Both the position numbers and the translations under genes were made by a program. Below the pieces are notes generated by a model. It saw only the letters and a program-made list of their open reading frames with translations. It searched no databases and was not told the origin of the DNA. DNA of 64,000 nt from Solimonas sp040754295 (GTDB taxonomy: Bacteria > Pseudomonadota > Gammaproteobacteria > Nevskiales > Nevskiaceae), in the NCBI GenBank assembly GCA_040754295.1, contig JBFMCQ010000005.1, positions 27,938 to 91,937 of the forward strand. The letters are read 5' to 3'. Positions 15,339 through 26,140 of the stretch are shown piece after piece (within the stretch, counting starts at the first letter, position 1; every line of letters begins with the position of its first letter).

Positions 15339-15911
15339 ATGTCCGAGAACCATATCGACGAACAGCTGGTGGCGCGCGCGCAGGCGGGCGATCCGCGCGC
15401 GTTCGAGCTGCTGGTACGCAAGTACCAGTACAAGATCGTGCAGCTGGTCGGCCGTCTCGTCGGCGAGGCCGAGGCGCCGGACGTCGCCCAGGAGACTTTC
15501 GTGCGCGCCTGGCGCGCACTGGCCGGTTTCCGCGGTCAGTCGGCGTTCTACACCTGGCTGTACCGCATCGGCATCAACACCGCGAAGAACTACATCGTTT
15601 CGCGCGGCCGCCGCCCGGCCGATCAGGACATCGACATCGCCGACGCCGAACTTTACGGGCATACCGAGCATCTAAGCGATGTCACCACGCCCGAGGCGGA
15701 ACTGTTGAGCGAGGAGATCAAGCGCCGCGTGGCCGAGACCATCGCGGAACTGCCTCCGGACCTGCGCAAAGCGATTACGCTGCGCGAGCTCGAAGGGCTG
15801 TCCTACGAGGAGATCGCGGAGGCGATGGACTGTCCGATCGGCACGGTGCGGTCGCGTATCTTCCGCGCCCGCGAAGCGATCGATGCGGCGCTCAAGCCGC
15901 TGCTGGAGTGA
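15339..15911 (+). CDS. rpoE: RNA polymerase sigma factor RpoE (AlgU-type)
   Basis: 190 residues. Region 2 is visible as QLVARAQAGDPRAFELLVRKYQ through DVAQETFVRAWRALAGFRG, with YTWLYRIGINTAKNYIV continuing it. Region 4 reads ITLRELEGLSYEEIAEAMDCPIGTVRSRIFRAREAI, the helix-turn-helix for the -35 element. It directs the envelope-stress regulon and is held at the membrane by RseA. Gene order rpoE-rseA-rseB-rseC-mucD corresponds to algU-mucABCD in Pseudomonas. No strong Shine-Dalgarno sequence precedes the ATG. Confidence 0.95.
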   Translation: MSENHIDEQLVARAQAGDPRAFELLVRKYQYKIVQLVGRLVGEAEAPDVAQETFVRAWRALAGFRGQSAFYTWLYRIGINTAKNYIVSRGRRPADQDIDIADAELYGHTEHLSDVTTPEAELLSEEIKRRVAETIAELPPDLRKAITLRELEGLSYEEIAEAMDCPIGTVRSRIFRAREAIDAALKPLLE

Positions 15912-15950
15912 CCGCGTGTCTGACGCGCGTGGTGGACTGGAATCGGAGCC

Positions 15951-15978
15951 GGAACTTTTCCTACATTCCGTGGTTATG
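15951..15978 (+). promoter_or_regulatory. Sigma-E-like promoter before rseA
   Basis: GGAACTT, an exact sigma-E/AlgU -35, is followed after 16 bases by TTATG, a poor match to TCTGA/TCAAA. It lies about 30 bases before rseA, after the rpoE stop, and would let sigma-E boost its own anti-sigma genes. Confidence 0.4.
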
Positions 15979-16006
15979 CGTTTATCACTAGCTGCCAGGT
16001 GCCTCG

Positions 16007-16612
16007 ATGGCTAAAGACTCGCTTTCCGCCCTGCTCGATGGCGAATGTAGCGCGAGCGAGCTGGACCGCATGCTCGAAGAGATCGAGCGCTCCCCCGACC
16101 TCAAGGCGTCCTGGAGCCGGCTGTGTCTGGCCCGCGACTCCGCTGAGGGGGTGCGCGTGCGCAAGGACCAGCGGTGCATCTGTGCAGACGTGATGAGCCG
16201 GCTGGACGTACAGCCGGCATCGGCGGGTGCCCGAGTGCTGCCGCTGTTCCGCCCGCGGCTGCAGGGGTACTGGAAGCCGTTCGCCGCGCTGGCGGCGGCG
16301 GCGTCGGTCGCCGCGGTCGCCGTGTCGCTGTCGTTCGGCGACCGCAGCGAGGGGATACTGACCGTGCCCGGTCTGGCGCCGCAGCCGGCGATCACGCCGG
16401 TGTCCGCGCCGCTGGCGCAGCGGCCGCGCTACCTGCAGACGGTTTCCACGAGTCCCGAGGAGGAGCTGCGCGCCTATCTCATCGAGCACAGCAACACGCT
16501 GGCTGATCGCGGCATGGGGGGAACGCTCTCCTACGCCCGTTTTGCCGCCCACACCCTCAGCGAGCCGGCCGAGCTTTCGGCGGCGATGGAGTCGCCGGGG
16601 GAGAGGCCTTGA
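16007..16612 (+). CDS. rseA: Anti-sigma-E factor RseA (MucA-like)
   Basis: 201 residues. The N-terminal cytoplasmic domain (DSLSALLDGECSASELDRML) is the RseA sigma-binding region. One transmembrane helix lies around residues 88-108 (FAALAAAASVAAVAVSLSF), and the remainder is periplasmic with a YARFAAHTLSEP segment near the end. It binds RpoE; stepwise cleavage by DegS and RseP releases the sigma factor. The stop overlaps the TTG start of rseB. Confidence 0.9.
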   Translation: MAKDSLSALLDGECSASELDRMLEEIERSPDLKASWSRLCLARDSAEGVRVRKDQRCICADVMSRLDVQPASAGARVLPLFRPRLQGYWKPFAALAAAASVAAVAVSLSFGDRSEGILTVPGLAPQPAITPVSAPLAQRPRYLQTVSTSPEEELRAYLIEHSNTLADRGMGGTLSYARFAAHTLSEPAELSAAMESPGERP

Positions 16613-17622
16613 GTCGCGCGCTCCTGCTGACGCTGCTGACGCTGGCTTCCACCGCCGCCGTCGGCGCTGAGGAGCCGGCGGCGATGCTGATGCGCATGAG
16701 CGAGGCCGCGCGCGACGCCAACTACCAGGGCGTGATCGTCTACCGCACGCAGGACCGCCTGGAAACGCTCAGGGTCGTGCACGGTGTGCGCGAAGGTGCC
16801 GAGATCGAGCGGATCCAGACCCTGACCGGCGCCCCGAGCGAGATCGTCAAGCTCAACGGCAGGGTCATCTGCCTGCTGCCGAAGGATCGCCGCCTCACGC
16901 TGGACCGGCCGACGCCCAAAGGCCTGTTTCCGGTGCTCAGCGAGGAGCGCGTCGCGCAGCTGATGACGATGTACGAGTTCGAGGCGATCGGTGCCGCGCG
17001 CGTCGCCGGCCGCCAGTGCCATGGGCTGGCGATCACGCCGAAGGACGAGCTGCGCTACGGCTACCGCATTTGGGCCGACGCCGAGACCGGCGTACCCCTG
17101 AAGGTCAATCTGGTCGGCCGCGAGGGTCGCGTGCTGGAGCAGATGATGTTCACCGAGGTGGAGTTTCCCGAGCAGCTGCCCGATGCGGTCTTCGACACCG
17201 AAGCGGATCAGGCGCGGGTCCAGAGCGCGCCGCCGCCGCGGGCGGTGGCGGTCGACGCGCGCGCGCTGCCCGAGGCGAGCTGGCAGTTCCGTGAGCTGCC
17301 GCCGGGCTTTCGTGTGGCCATGCGCGAGCGGCGCCTGACCGCCGACGGCGGCGGTGTCGTCGACCATGTGCTGCTGACTGACGGGCTGACTGCGATTTCG
17401 GTGTTCAGCGCCTACCGCGAGGCGTCCGCGCCGGCGTTCCAGGGGCAGTCGCGGATGGGCGCCGTGCACGCCTTCGGCCGCATGCTCGGCACCTTCCATA
17501 TCACCGTCGTCGGCGAGGCCCCGCCAGAAACGGTGCGCATGATCGGCGAAAGCCTGCAGCCGCCGCCGGCCGCCAGCGAGCCGGCGACCGGACCGGGACC
17601 GGGACCGGGCGAGCCGCGCTGA
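16609..17622 (+). CDS. rseB: Sigma-E regulatory protein RseB (MucB-like)
   Basis: 337-residue periplasmic protein with a signal peptide (LLLTLLTLASTAAVGAEE). It shows the two-domain MucB/RseB fold: the large lipid-sensing N-terminal part with NYQGVIVYRTQDRLETLRVVHG, and the C-terminal SRMGAVHAFGRMLGTFHITVVGE. It shields RseA from proteolysis until lipopolysaccharide or mislocalised lipoproteins are sensed. It starts at TTG in a TTGA overlap with rseA, with GGGGGAGAGG upstream. A Pro/Gly-rich tail follows. Confidence 0.92.
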   Translation: MSRALLLTLLTLASTAAVGAEEPAAMLMRMSEAARDANYQGVIVYRTQDRLETLRVVHGVREGAEIERIQTLTGAPSEIVKLNGRVICLLPKDRRLTLDRPTPKGLFPVLSEERVAQLMTMYEFEAIGAARVAGRQCHGLAITPKDELRYGYRIWADAETGVPLKVNLVGREGRVLEQMMFTEVEFPEQLPDAVFDTEADQARVQSAPPPRAVAVDARALPEASWQFRELPPGFRVAMRERRLTADGGGVVDHVLLTDGLTAISVFSAYREASAPAFQGQSRMGAVHAFGRMLGTFHITVVGEAPPETVRMIGESLQPPPAASEPATGPGPGPGEPR

Positions 17623-17640
17623 CGTGCGCGGCACCGCACG

Positions 17641-18111
17641 ATGATCGAAGAGCGCGCCATCGTCTCGCGCACCGGCGACGGCGGGATCTGGGTGCGCGCG
17701 CTCGGTCCGGAATCCTGCCCCCGCTGTGCCGCGGGCCGCGGCTGCGGCGGCGGCGTGCTCGGCCGGCTGGTCAGCCGCAGGCGCCCGGAGATCCGCGTCA
17801 GCGGTGCGCTCGCCGGCCTGCACAGCGGCGACACCGTCGTCGTCGGTGTCGACGAGGGGGCGCTGATGCGCGCGTCGCTGTGGGTCTATCTGGTCCCGCT
17901 GTTGTGCATGCTGGCTGCCGGCGCCTTCGCGCAGCTGGTCCTGCAGGCGCACGACCTGCTGGTCGCGGCCTTCGGCATCGCCGGGCTGGCCGGCGGTTTT
18001 GCGTTGACGCGGCTGGCCGGCGGATCGGACCAGGCGACGCTTTACCAGCCGACGCTACTGCGCCGCGAGCCCGCCGGCACCGGCGCCTGCGCGCGGATCG
18101 AGGGCATCTGA
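17641..18111 (+). CDS. rseC: RseC/MucC-family membrane protein
   Basis: 156 residues. The N-terminus begins MIEERAIVSRTGDGGIWVRA and contains the Cys cluster SCPRCAAGRGCGGG, the redox-type motif of RseC. Two transmembrane helices follow (VYLVPLLCMLAAGAFAQLVL; LLVAAFGIAGLAGGFALT). RseC homologues modulate sigma-E signalling and, in the Rsx/Rnf context, reduction of SoxR. Eighteen bases after rseB, in the same operon. Confidence 0.9.
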   Translation: MIEERAIVSRTGDGGIWVRALGPESCPRCAAGRGCGGGVLGRLVSRRRPEIRVSGALAGLHSGDTVVVGVDEGALMRASLWVYLVPLLCMLAAGAFAQLVLQAHDLLVAAFGIAGLAGGFALTRLAGGSDQATLYQPTLLRREPAGTGACARIEGI

Positions 18112-18235
18112 GCAGCGGCCTGCGGCCGGCACCGGTTTGAATTTCGGCCGCGAATCCTTTGAAATTCGCGCTCGCCAGGCCGCAGCCGCGGTGTGGCCTG
18201 AATCTTCCCCGCCCCCGCGCCGGCCGGAGCCGCCA

Positions 18236-19675
18236 ATGCCGTTCGTCGCCCGCTCTATGCGGTGCCTGCCTCTGATCGCTCTCATGCTGGCCGCGTGCAG
18301 CAGTGAAGCTCCGGTGGCTGCCGCCTATCCGGACTTTGCCGACCTGGTCGAGGAGATCTCGCCGGCGGTGGTCAATATCAGCACGGTGGCGGACGAGCCG
18401 CCCGTGCTCCCCGGCGACGGCAGCGTGACGCCGGATGGGCTCGAGGACGCCCCGGAGTGGTTCCGGCGGTTCTTCGACGACCAGCCGCCCGAATCTCCCG
18501 AGGATGACGGCTTTCCGGTGCAGCAGTCGCTCGGCTCCGGCTTCATCCTCTGGAAGGACGGCTACATCCTCACGAACTACCACGTCGTCCGCGGAGCCGG
18601 CGAAGTCATCGTGCGGCTGCTCGACCGCCGCCAGTTCACGGCGCGTGTCGTCGGCAGCGACGAGGCCAGCGACCTGGCACTGCTGCGCATCGATGCCGCG
18701 GATCTGCCGGTCGTGCGCATCGGCGATTCGCGCGGGCTGCGCCCGGGGCAGTGGGTGCTCGCGATCGGCTCGCCGTTCGGCTTCGACTACTCGGTCACCG
18801 CCGGCATCGTCTCGGCGAAGGGTCGCGCGCTGGTCACCGAGCAGTACGTGCCGTTCATCCAGACCGATGTCGCGATCAACCCCGGGAACTCCGGCGGGCC
18901 GCTGTTCAACCTCGCCGGCGAGGTCGTCGGCGTCAATTCGCAGATCTATTCGCAGTCCGGCGGCTACCAGGGCGTTTCGTTCTCGATCCCGATCGACGTC
19001 GCCGCCAAGGTCGCGCGTCAGCTGCGCGATACCGGCACGGTCACGCGCGGCTGGCTCGGCGTCGTCGTGCAGGAGGTGGACCGCGATCTCGCGCGGCACT
19101 TCGGCATGGACAAGCCGGAAGGCGCGCTGGTCGCGCGCGTGCTTCCGGACAGCCCCGCCGCGCATGCCGGGCTGCGCGAGGGCGATGTCATCCTGCGCTA
19201 CAACGGCGAGTCGCTGCCGAGCTCCTCGCGCCTGCCGCACATGGTCGGCATCACCGATCCGGGCGAAGTGGCGACGCTCGATGTGATCCGCGGCGGCAAG
19301 GAGCTGCGGATCAAGGTCGACGTCGGCACGCTGCGCGCCGAGCCGCCGCCGCAGGCCGCGCCGACACCGCCGCCGCCGTCGACCCGGCTCGGCCTGCAAC
19401 TGCGCCCGTTGAGCGACGAAGAGCGCCGCAGCAACCAGATCGTCGGCGGCGGACTGCTCGTCACCGGCGTCAGCGAGGGTCCCGCAGCGCGCGCGGGGAT
19501 CCGGCCGGGCGACGTGCTGATCCAGCTTGCGGGGCAGGAGGTCGACAGTCGCGAGCGCTTCGACGAGGTCGTCGCGCGGCTGACACCCGGGCAGACCGTC
19601 GCCGTGCTCCTGCAGCGGCGCGGCGCGCCGCTGTTCCTGGCGCTCGACGTGCCGGCCGCCGAGCCGGCCGAGTAG
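18236..19675 (+). CDS. mucD: DegP/MucD-type periplasmic serine protease, predicted lipoprotein
   Basis: 479 residues: trypsin-like domain with catalytic triad His116 (TNYHVV), Asp146 (SDLALLRID) and Ser219 (NPGNSGGPL), then two PDZ domains (about 275-365 and 385-475) split by a Pro-rich linker. It degrades misfolded envelope proteins and tempers sigma-E activation. The export signal ends LMLAACSS with Cys21 in a good lipobox and Ser at +2, suggesting outer-membrane lipidation rather than a free periplasmic form. The ATG with CGGAG upstream is preferred over a TTG 33 codons earlier. Palindromic AT-rich sequence near 18138-18172 precedes it. Confidence 0.92.
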   Translation: MPFVARSMRCLPLIALMLAACSSEAPVAAAYPDFADLVEEISPAVVNISTVADEPPVLPGDGSVTPDGLEDAPEWFRRFFDDQPPESPEDDGFPVQQSLGSGFILWKDGYILTNYHVVRGAGEVIVRLLDRRQFTARVVGSDEASDLALLRIDAADLPVVRIGDSRGLRPGQWVLAIGSPFGFDYSVTAGIVSAKGRALVTEQYVPFIQTDVAINPGNSGGPLFNLAGEVVGVNSQIYSQSGGYQGVSFSIPIDVAAKVARQLRDTGTVTRGWLGVVVQEVDRDLARHFGMDKPEGALVARVLPDSPAAHAGLREGDVILRYNGESLPSSSRLPHMVGITDPGEVATLDVIRGGKELRIKVDVGTLRAEPPPQAAPTPPPPSTRLGLQLRPLSDEERRSNQIVGGGLLVTGVSEGPAARAGIRPGDVLIQLAGQEVDSRERFDEVVARLTPGQTVAVLLQRRGAPLFLALDVPAAEPAE

Positions 19676-19677
19676 CC

Positions 19678-19911
19678 GTGCGCCGCTATCTCCTGCTCGG
19701 ACGCCCCGACTGCCATCTGTGCGAGGACTTCGAAGCGGCCTTGCGCGCGCACTTCGGCGATCGGCCGCTGTGCATCGCCCACGCCAGCGTCGACGAGTGC
19801 GCCGAATGGCGCATGCGCTACGGGCGGCGCATTCCGGTGCTGCTCGACGAAAGCGGCGAGGTCGTCGCCGAAGGCCGGTTCGATCCGGCCGCGTTCCCGC
19901 GAGACCCCTGA
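19678..19911 (+). CDS. Glutaredoxin-like protein (DUF836 type)
   Basis: A 77-residue thioredoxin-fold mini-protein. It starts RRYLLLGRPDCHLCEDFEAAL with a CxxC redox pair near residues 11-14 and continues RIPVLLDESGEVVAEGRFDP, the cis-Pro region of the fold. The GTG start is two bases after the mucD stop. This gene is usually found between mucD and lepA in Xanthomonas and Pseudomonas relatives. Its substrate is unknown; a role in cytosolic thiol exchange is inferred. Confidence 0.82.
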   Translation: MRRYLLLGRPDCHLCEDFEAALRAHFGDRPLCIAHASVDECAEWRMRYGRRIPVLLDESGEVVAEGRFDPAAFPRDP

Positions 19912-20030
19912 TGCAGGCGTCGGGTTTTCAGCCCGACAAACCACGAGGCGCGACCGGTATACTTCACAGCTTTGATCACCTCCCGCATCACGCGCGCAAT
20001 CGCGGCGCGATTACCCCCATAAAGCTGCTC

Positions 20031-21833
<1,803 letters not shown>

Positions 21834-21868
21834 GGCGTCGGTGAAGCCTCGCCTCGCAGGGAGTTAAC

Positions 21869-22654
21869 GTGTCCGATTTCCATATCGATTTTGCCGTCGT
21901 GCTCACGGCGCTGACGCTGGTCACCGGCGTGTTCTGGGCACTCGACAAGTGGGCTTTCGCGCCGCGGCGGGCACAGCGGCTCGACGGCGGCAAGCCCAAC
22001 GCCTTCGTCGACTTCTGCCGCTCGTTCTTTCCGGTGATCTTCATCGTGCTCGTGCTGCGTTCGTTCGTTGCCGAGCCGTTCCGCATCCCGTCGGGCTCGA
22101 TGATCCCGACGCTGCTCGTCGGCGACTTCATCCTCGTCAACAAGTTCGCCTACGGCCTGCGCGATCCGGTGCTGCACACGAAGTTCCTGCCGGTCGGCGA
22201 GCCCGAGCGCGGCGATATCGTCGTGTTCCGCTGGCCCGTGGACCCGAGCAAGGATTTCATCAAGCGCATCGTCGGGCTGCCGGGCGACCGCATCGCCTAC
22301 CGCGACAAGCAGCTCTACGTGAACGGCGAGCCGGCACCGCTGCAGCCGGCCGGTGTTTATACTGCGCCGGGGCTGCCTCCGCCGGGTGTGGTGTACCGGC
22401 TGACCGAGAACCTGACCGGCGTGGAGCATCACGTGCTGGTCAATCCCGGCCGGCCGGCGGAGGAATTCGAGCTGGTGGTGCCGCCGGGTGAGTACTTCGC
22501 GATGGGCGACAACCGCGACGGGTCCGACGACAGCCGGCGCTGGGGCACGGTGCCGGAGCGCAATCTCGTCGGCAAGGCGTTCTTCGTCTGGATGTCGTGG
22601 GACAGCACGAACACGCGGATCGACTTCTCGCGGATCGGCACGCGGATCAGGTAG
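21869..22654 (+). CDS. lepB: Signal peptidase I
   Basis: 261 residues. Two N-terminal membrane helices (about 8-25 and 53-68) precede the periplasmic catalytic part. The nucleophile is Ser77 in PSGSM and the general base Lys132 in DFIKRIVGLPGD; the box E region GDNRDGSDDSRRWG is intact. It removes signal peptides from exported proteins. GTG start with AGGGAG about six bases upstream. Confidence 0.95.
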   Translation: MSDFHIDFAVVLTALTLVTGVFWALDKWAFAPRRAQRLDGGKPNAFVDFCRSFFPVIFIVLVLRSFVAEPFRIPSGSMIPTLLVGDFILVNKFAYGLRDPVLHTKFLPVGEPERGDIVVFRWPVDPSKDFIKRIVGLPGDRIAYRDKQLYVNGEPAPLQPAGVYTAPGLPPPGVVYRLTENLTGVEHHVLVNPGRPAEEFELVVPPGEYFAMGDNRDGSDDSRRWGTVPERNLVGKAFFVWMSWDSTNTRIDFSRIGTRIR

Positions 22655-22675
22655 CGACGGGCAAGAGGGGTCAAT

Positions 22676-23056
22676 ATGCGCATGCGGAGCCGTCAACGGG
22701 GTTTGGGCTGGTTCGGGCTGCTGTTCGTTCTGGCGGTGATCGCGTTGGCCGCGATCGTGACCGTCAAATGTCTGCCGATCTATCTGAATCAGATGAAAGT
22801 CGCGAGCTCGGTCAGCAAGGTCGCCAGCGACCCGGAGAACGGCAAGGGCGAGATCGGCCAGATCCGCGACGCGCTGCAGCGCTACTGGGACATCGAGGAC
22901 ATCAACTACCTCGAGCCGCGCGACGTGAAGATCAAGCGCACGCAGAGCGGCCGCTTCCTCAGCTACGAGTACGAGGCGCGCGAGCGGCTGTTCTACAACA
23001 TTTCGATCGTCATCGAGTTCAGCGACGACGTGCCGCTGTACAACGTGCAGTCTTGA
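22676..23056 (+). CDS. DUF4845 single-pass membrane protein
   Basis: 126 residues: a short basic start (MRMRSRQRG), one transmembrane helix (LGWFGLLFVLAVIALAAIVTV) and a periplasmic domain with YWDIEDINYLEPRDV and VVIEFSDDVPLYN-like beta strands. This matches the DUF4845 family, which sits between lepB and rnc in many gammaproteobacteria. Function unknown; its N-terminus looks pilin-like but lacks the prepilin glutamate. The stop overlaps the rnc start. Confidence 0.8.
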   Translation: MRMRSRQRGLGWFGLLFVLAVIALAAIVTVKCLPIYLNQMKVASSVSKVASDPENGKGEIGQIRDALQRYWDIEDINYLEPRDVKIKRTQSGRFLSYEYEARERLFYNISIVIEFSDDVPLYNVQS

Positions 23057-23736
23057 CCGACCCGCTCGACAGTCTGCAGCAGCAACTGGGCTACCGCTTC
23101 GCCGACCGGGCCCTGCTGACGCTCGCGCTGTCGCACCGCAGTCTCGGCGCCCGCAGCAACGAGCGGCTCGAGTTTCTCGGCGATGCGCTGCTCAATTTCG
23201 TCGCCGCCGAGGCGCTGTATGCCGCCAAGCCGGCGGCCGACGAGGGCGCGCTGTCGCGGCTGCGCGCGAGTCTGGTGCGTGAAGAGTCGCTGGCGCGGCT
23301 CGCGCGCGATCTGGATCTGGGCTCGGCCATCCGTCTGGGCGAAAGCGAGCTCAAGTCCGGCGGTTTCCGCCGCGACTCCATCCTCGCCGATGCGCTCGAA
23401 GCGGTGCTCGGCGCGATCCACCTCGACGGCGGCTTCGCCGCAGCGCAGGCCGCCAGCCGGCGCCTGCTGCAGCCGTTGCTCGACGGCCTGCCGGATGCCG
23501 AGCAGCTCAAGGACCCGAAGACGCGGCTGCAGGAATGGCTGCAGGCGCGCGGCCGGCCGCTGCCGCGCTACGAGGTGCTCGGCGAGGAGGGGCCGGCGCA
23601 TGCGCGGCGCTTCCGGGTGCGCTGCTTGCTGACGGATTCCGACATGTACACGGACGCGCAGGCCGGCAGCCGCCGCGGCGCCGAGCAGCAGGCCGCCGAA
23701 GCGCTGCTGCAGCAGCTGGCTCAAGGGAGCGACTGA
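23053..23736 (+). CDS. rnc: Ribonuclease III
   Basis: 227 residues. The signature ERLEFLGDALL carries the Mg2+-binding Glu and Asp, and the second acidic site is in DALEAVLGAIHLDGG. A C-terminal double-stranded RNA-binding domain follows from about residue 155 (DPKTRLQEWLQARG to the end). It processes rRNA precursors and structured mRNAs. The TTG start overlaps the preceding stop (TTGA). It is followed six bases later by era, the normal arrangement. Confidence 0.95.
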   Translation: MTDPLDSLQQQLGYRFADRALLTLALSHRSLGARSNERLEFLGDALLNFVAAEALYAAKPAADEGALSRLRASLVREESLARLARDLDLGSAIRLGESELKSGGFRRDSILADALEAVLGAIHLDGGFAAAQAASRRLLQPLLDGLPDAEQLKDPKTRLQEWLQARGRPLPRYEVLGEEGPAHARRFRVRCLLTDSDMYTDAQAGSRRGAEQQAAEALLQQLAQGSD

Positions 23737-23742
23737 CCGCGT

Positions 23743-24630
23743 ATGCGCAGCGGCATCGTCACGATCGCGGGGCGTCCCAACGTCGGCAAATCGTCCCTGC
23801 TCAACGCGCTGGTCGGGCGCAAGGTCAGCATCGTCTCGCACAAGCCGCAGACGACGCGGCACCGCATCCAGGGCGTCCTGCACCGCGGTGAGGACCAGAT
23901 CGTCTTCGTCGACACGCCGGGGCTGCATCGCGTGCAGAAGCGCGCGCTCAACCGCGTGATGAACGAGGCCGCCGCCAGCGCCTTGCGCGACGTCGATCTG
24001 GTTCTCTTCGTCGTCGAGGCCGGGCGCTGGACCGACGAGGATCAGGCGGTGCTCGAGCGGCTGTCGCGCTGCGACGCGCCGGTGGCGCTCCTCGTCAACA
24101 AGATCGACCGGCTCAAGGAGCGGCAAGGGCTGCTGCCGGAGCTGCAGCGCCTCGCGGCGATGCGCGAGTACGCCTTCGTCGTCCCGGTGTCGGCGACCAA
24201 GCGCGACAACCTCGACCGGCTCGCCGAGGAGATCCTGCGTCACGTGCCGGAAGGCCCGCCGTTGTATCCGGCGGGACAGATCGTCGCGCACGACGATGCG
24301 TTCACGGTCGCCGAGGTGGTTCGCGAGAAGCTGATCCGCAATCTGCATCAGGAGCTGCCGTACGCACTGACCGTCGAGGTCGAGCTTTACGAGCGCGCGG
24401 ACGGCCTGGACCGCATCAGCGCGGTGATCTGGGTCGAGCGCGAAGGCCAGCGGCGGATCGTCATCGGCGAAGGCGGCGAGACCTTGAAGAAAGTCGGCAC
24501 CGCCGCGCGCCGCGAGCTGGAGCATACGTTCGGCCGCAAGGTCTTTCTCAAGCTGTGGTGCAAGGTGCGCGAGAACTGGAGCGACGATCCCAAGGCGCTG
24601 CGCCGCTTCGGTCTGAGCGGCTACGAGTAG
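23743..24630 (+). CDS. era: GTPase Era
   Basis: 295 residues. G motifs: GRPNVGKSS (G1), TTRHRI (G2), DTPGL (G3), NKID (G4) and SATK (G5). A C-terminal KH domain with RIVIGEGGETLKKVG binds the 3' end of 16S rRNA. Era is required for 30S subunit maturation and couples it to growth. It lies between rnc and recO, the conserved order. Confidence 0.96.
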   Translation: MRSGIVTIAGRPNVGKSSLLNALVGRKVSIVSHKPQTTRHRIQGVLHRGEDQIVFVDTPGLHRVQKRALNRVMNEAAASALRDVDLVLFVVEAGRWTDEDQAVLERLSRCDAPVALLVNKIDRLKERQGLLPELQRLAAMREYAFVVPVSATKRDNLDRLAEEILRHVPEGPPLYPAGQIVAHDDAFTVAEVVREKLIRNLHQELPYALTVEVELYERADGLDRISAVIWVEREGQRRIVIGEGGETLKKVGTAARRELEHTFGRKVFLKLWCKVRENWSDDPKALRRFGLSGYE

Positions 24631-24639
24631 GCGGGCCCC

Positions 24640-25332
24640 ATGGCCCGGACCGTTCAGCTCGAGCCCGCGTACCTGCTCGCGGTGCGGCCGTACCGCGACA
24701 CCAGCCTGCTGCTCGAAGCGTTCACCGCGGCCCACGGCCGCGTCGGCCTGGTCGCGCGCGGCGTACGCGGGCCCAAATCGCGGCTGCGCGGACTGCTGCA
24801 GCCGTTCGCGCCCTTGCTGCTGTCGTGGCGCAGCGCCGGCGAGCTCGGCACGCTCAGCGGCGCGGAAGCCGCGGGGCCTGCGGTGGCGCTGCACGGCGAG
24901 CGCGTCTTCCACGGCTGGTACGTCAACGAGCTGGTGCTCTCGCTGCTGCAGCGCCACGACCCGCACCCGGCGCTGTACGCCGTATACGCAACTCTGCTGC
25001 CGCAGCTTGCCGGCGATGCCGCCGAAGCCGAGATCGCGCTGCGCATCTTCGAGAAGCGCCTGCTCGCCGACATTGGCTACGGCTTGCCACTGCCGGCGGC
25101 GCCCGACGCCGCGTGCCACTATCGCTACGACGCCGAGTTCGGCTTCGAGCCCGCTGAAGACGGTTATTCCGGCGCCAGCCTGATCGCGCTGCGCGACGAG
25201 CGCTTCGACGACACGGCCGCGCGCGGCGACGCCCGGCGGCTGCTGCGCGACGCGATCCGGCGCCAGCTCGGCGGTCGCGAGCTGAAGACCGCGGCGCTGC
25301 TGCGGCAGATGCGCGCGGCGTCGGGCGGATGA
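24640..25332 (+). CDS. recO: DNA repair protein RecO
   Basis: 230 residues with an N-terminal OB-fold (PAYLLAVRPYRDTSLLLEAFTAAHG, GVRGPKSRLRGLLQPF) and a helical C-terminal part. RecO loads RecA onto SSB-coated gaps with RecR. The zinc-finger cysteines seen in some RecO proteins are absent, as in many gammaproteobacteria. It begins nine bases after era. Confidence 0.92.
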   Translation: MARTVQLEPAYLLAVRPYRDTSLLLEAFTAAHGRVGLVARGVRGPKSRLRGLLQPFAPLLLSWRSAGELGTLSGAEAAGPAVALHGERVFHGWYVNELVLSLLQRHDPHPALYAVYATLLPQLAGDAAEAEIALRIFEKRLLADIGYGLPLPAAPDAACHYRYDAEFGFEPAEDGYSGASLIALRDERFDDTAARGDARRLLRDAIRRQLGGRELKTAALLRQMRAASGG

Positions 25333-25387
25333 AACGCCGCGCCGCTTCGGCTATCGTGCGCCGTCTTTGATCCATGCCCCGGCTTTG

Positions 25388-26140
25388 ATGGCGCGCACGC
25401 CCCCCCCTTCTCCGATCCGCCTCGGCGTCAATGTCGATCATGTCGCCACCGTGCGCCAGGCACGCGGCACGGACTATCCGGACCCGGTCGAAGCCGGCCT
25501 CGTCGCCGCCGCCGCGGGCGCGCACAGCATCACGATCCACCTGCGCGAGGACCGCCGGCACATCCAGGAGCACGACGTGCGGCGGCTGAAGGCACGCTGC
25601 CCGGTGCCGATCAACCTGGAGATGGCGATCACCGAGGAGATGATCGCGTTTGCCTGCCGCATCAAGCCGCCGTACGCCTGCCTCGTGCCCGAGCGCCGCC
25701 AGGAGCTGACGACCGAGGGTGGCCTCGACGTCGCTGGCCAGCTCGACAGCGTGACCAAGGCCTGCCGGCGCCTGGCCAAGGCCGGCGTCGGCGTCGCACT
25801 GTTCATCGATCCGGTGCCGGCGCAGCTCCAGGCCGCCCGCGCAACCGGCGCTCCGCACATCGAGATTCATACCGGCCGCTACGCCGAGACGCGCGGCGCC
25901 GCCCGAGCGCGCGAGCTCGCGCGCATCGCGCGCTTCGCCGCGCGCGCATACGCCGCCGGCCTCGAGGTACACGCCGGCCACGGGCTGAGCCTCGACAACG
26001 TCGCGCCGGTCGCGCGCATCCCGGAAATCGTCGAGCTCAACATCGGCCACAGCATCGTCGCGCGCGCGCTGTTCGCCGGCCTGCCGGCGGCGGTCGCCGA
26101 GATGCGCCGGGCGATGATCGACGCGCGTGGCACCGCATGA
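25388..26140 (+). CDS. pdxJ: Pyridoxine 5'-phosphate synthase
   Basis: 250-residue TIM barrel. The N-terminal LGVNVDHVATVRQARGT contains the catalytic His. ITIHLREDRRHIQ, NLEMA and the C-terminal HAGHGLSLDNV with ELNIGHSIVARA form the substrate and phosphate sites. It condenses deoxyxylulose 5-phosphate and 3-amino-2-oxopropyl phosphate in vitamin B6 synthesis. The ATG at MARTPP is preferred to a TTG seven codons earlier. Confidence 0.95.
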   Translation: MARTPPPSPIRLGVNVDHVATVRQARGTDYPDPVEAGLVAAAAGAHSITIHLREDRRHIQEHDVRRLKARCPVPINLEMAITEEMIAFACRIKPPYACLVPERRQELTTEGGLDVAGQLDSVTKACRRLAKAGVGVALFIDPVPAQLQAARATGAPHIEIHTGRYAETRGAARARELARIARFAARAYAAGLEVHAGHGLSLDNVAPVARIPEIVELNIGHSIVARALFAGLPAAVAEMRRAMIDARGTA

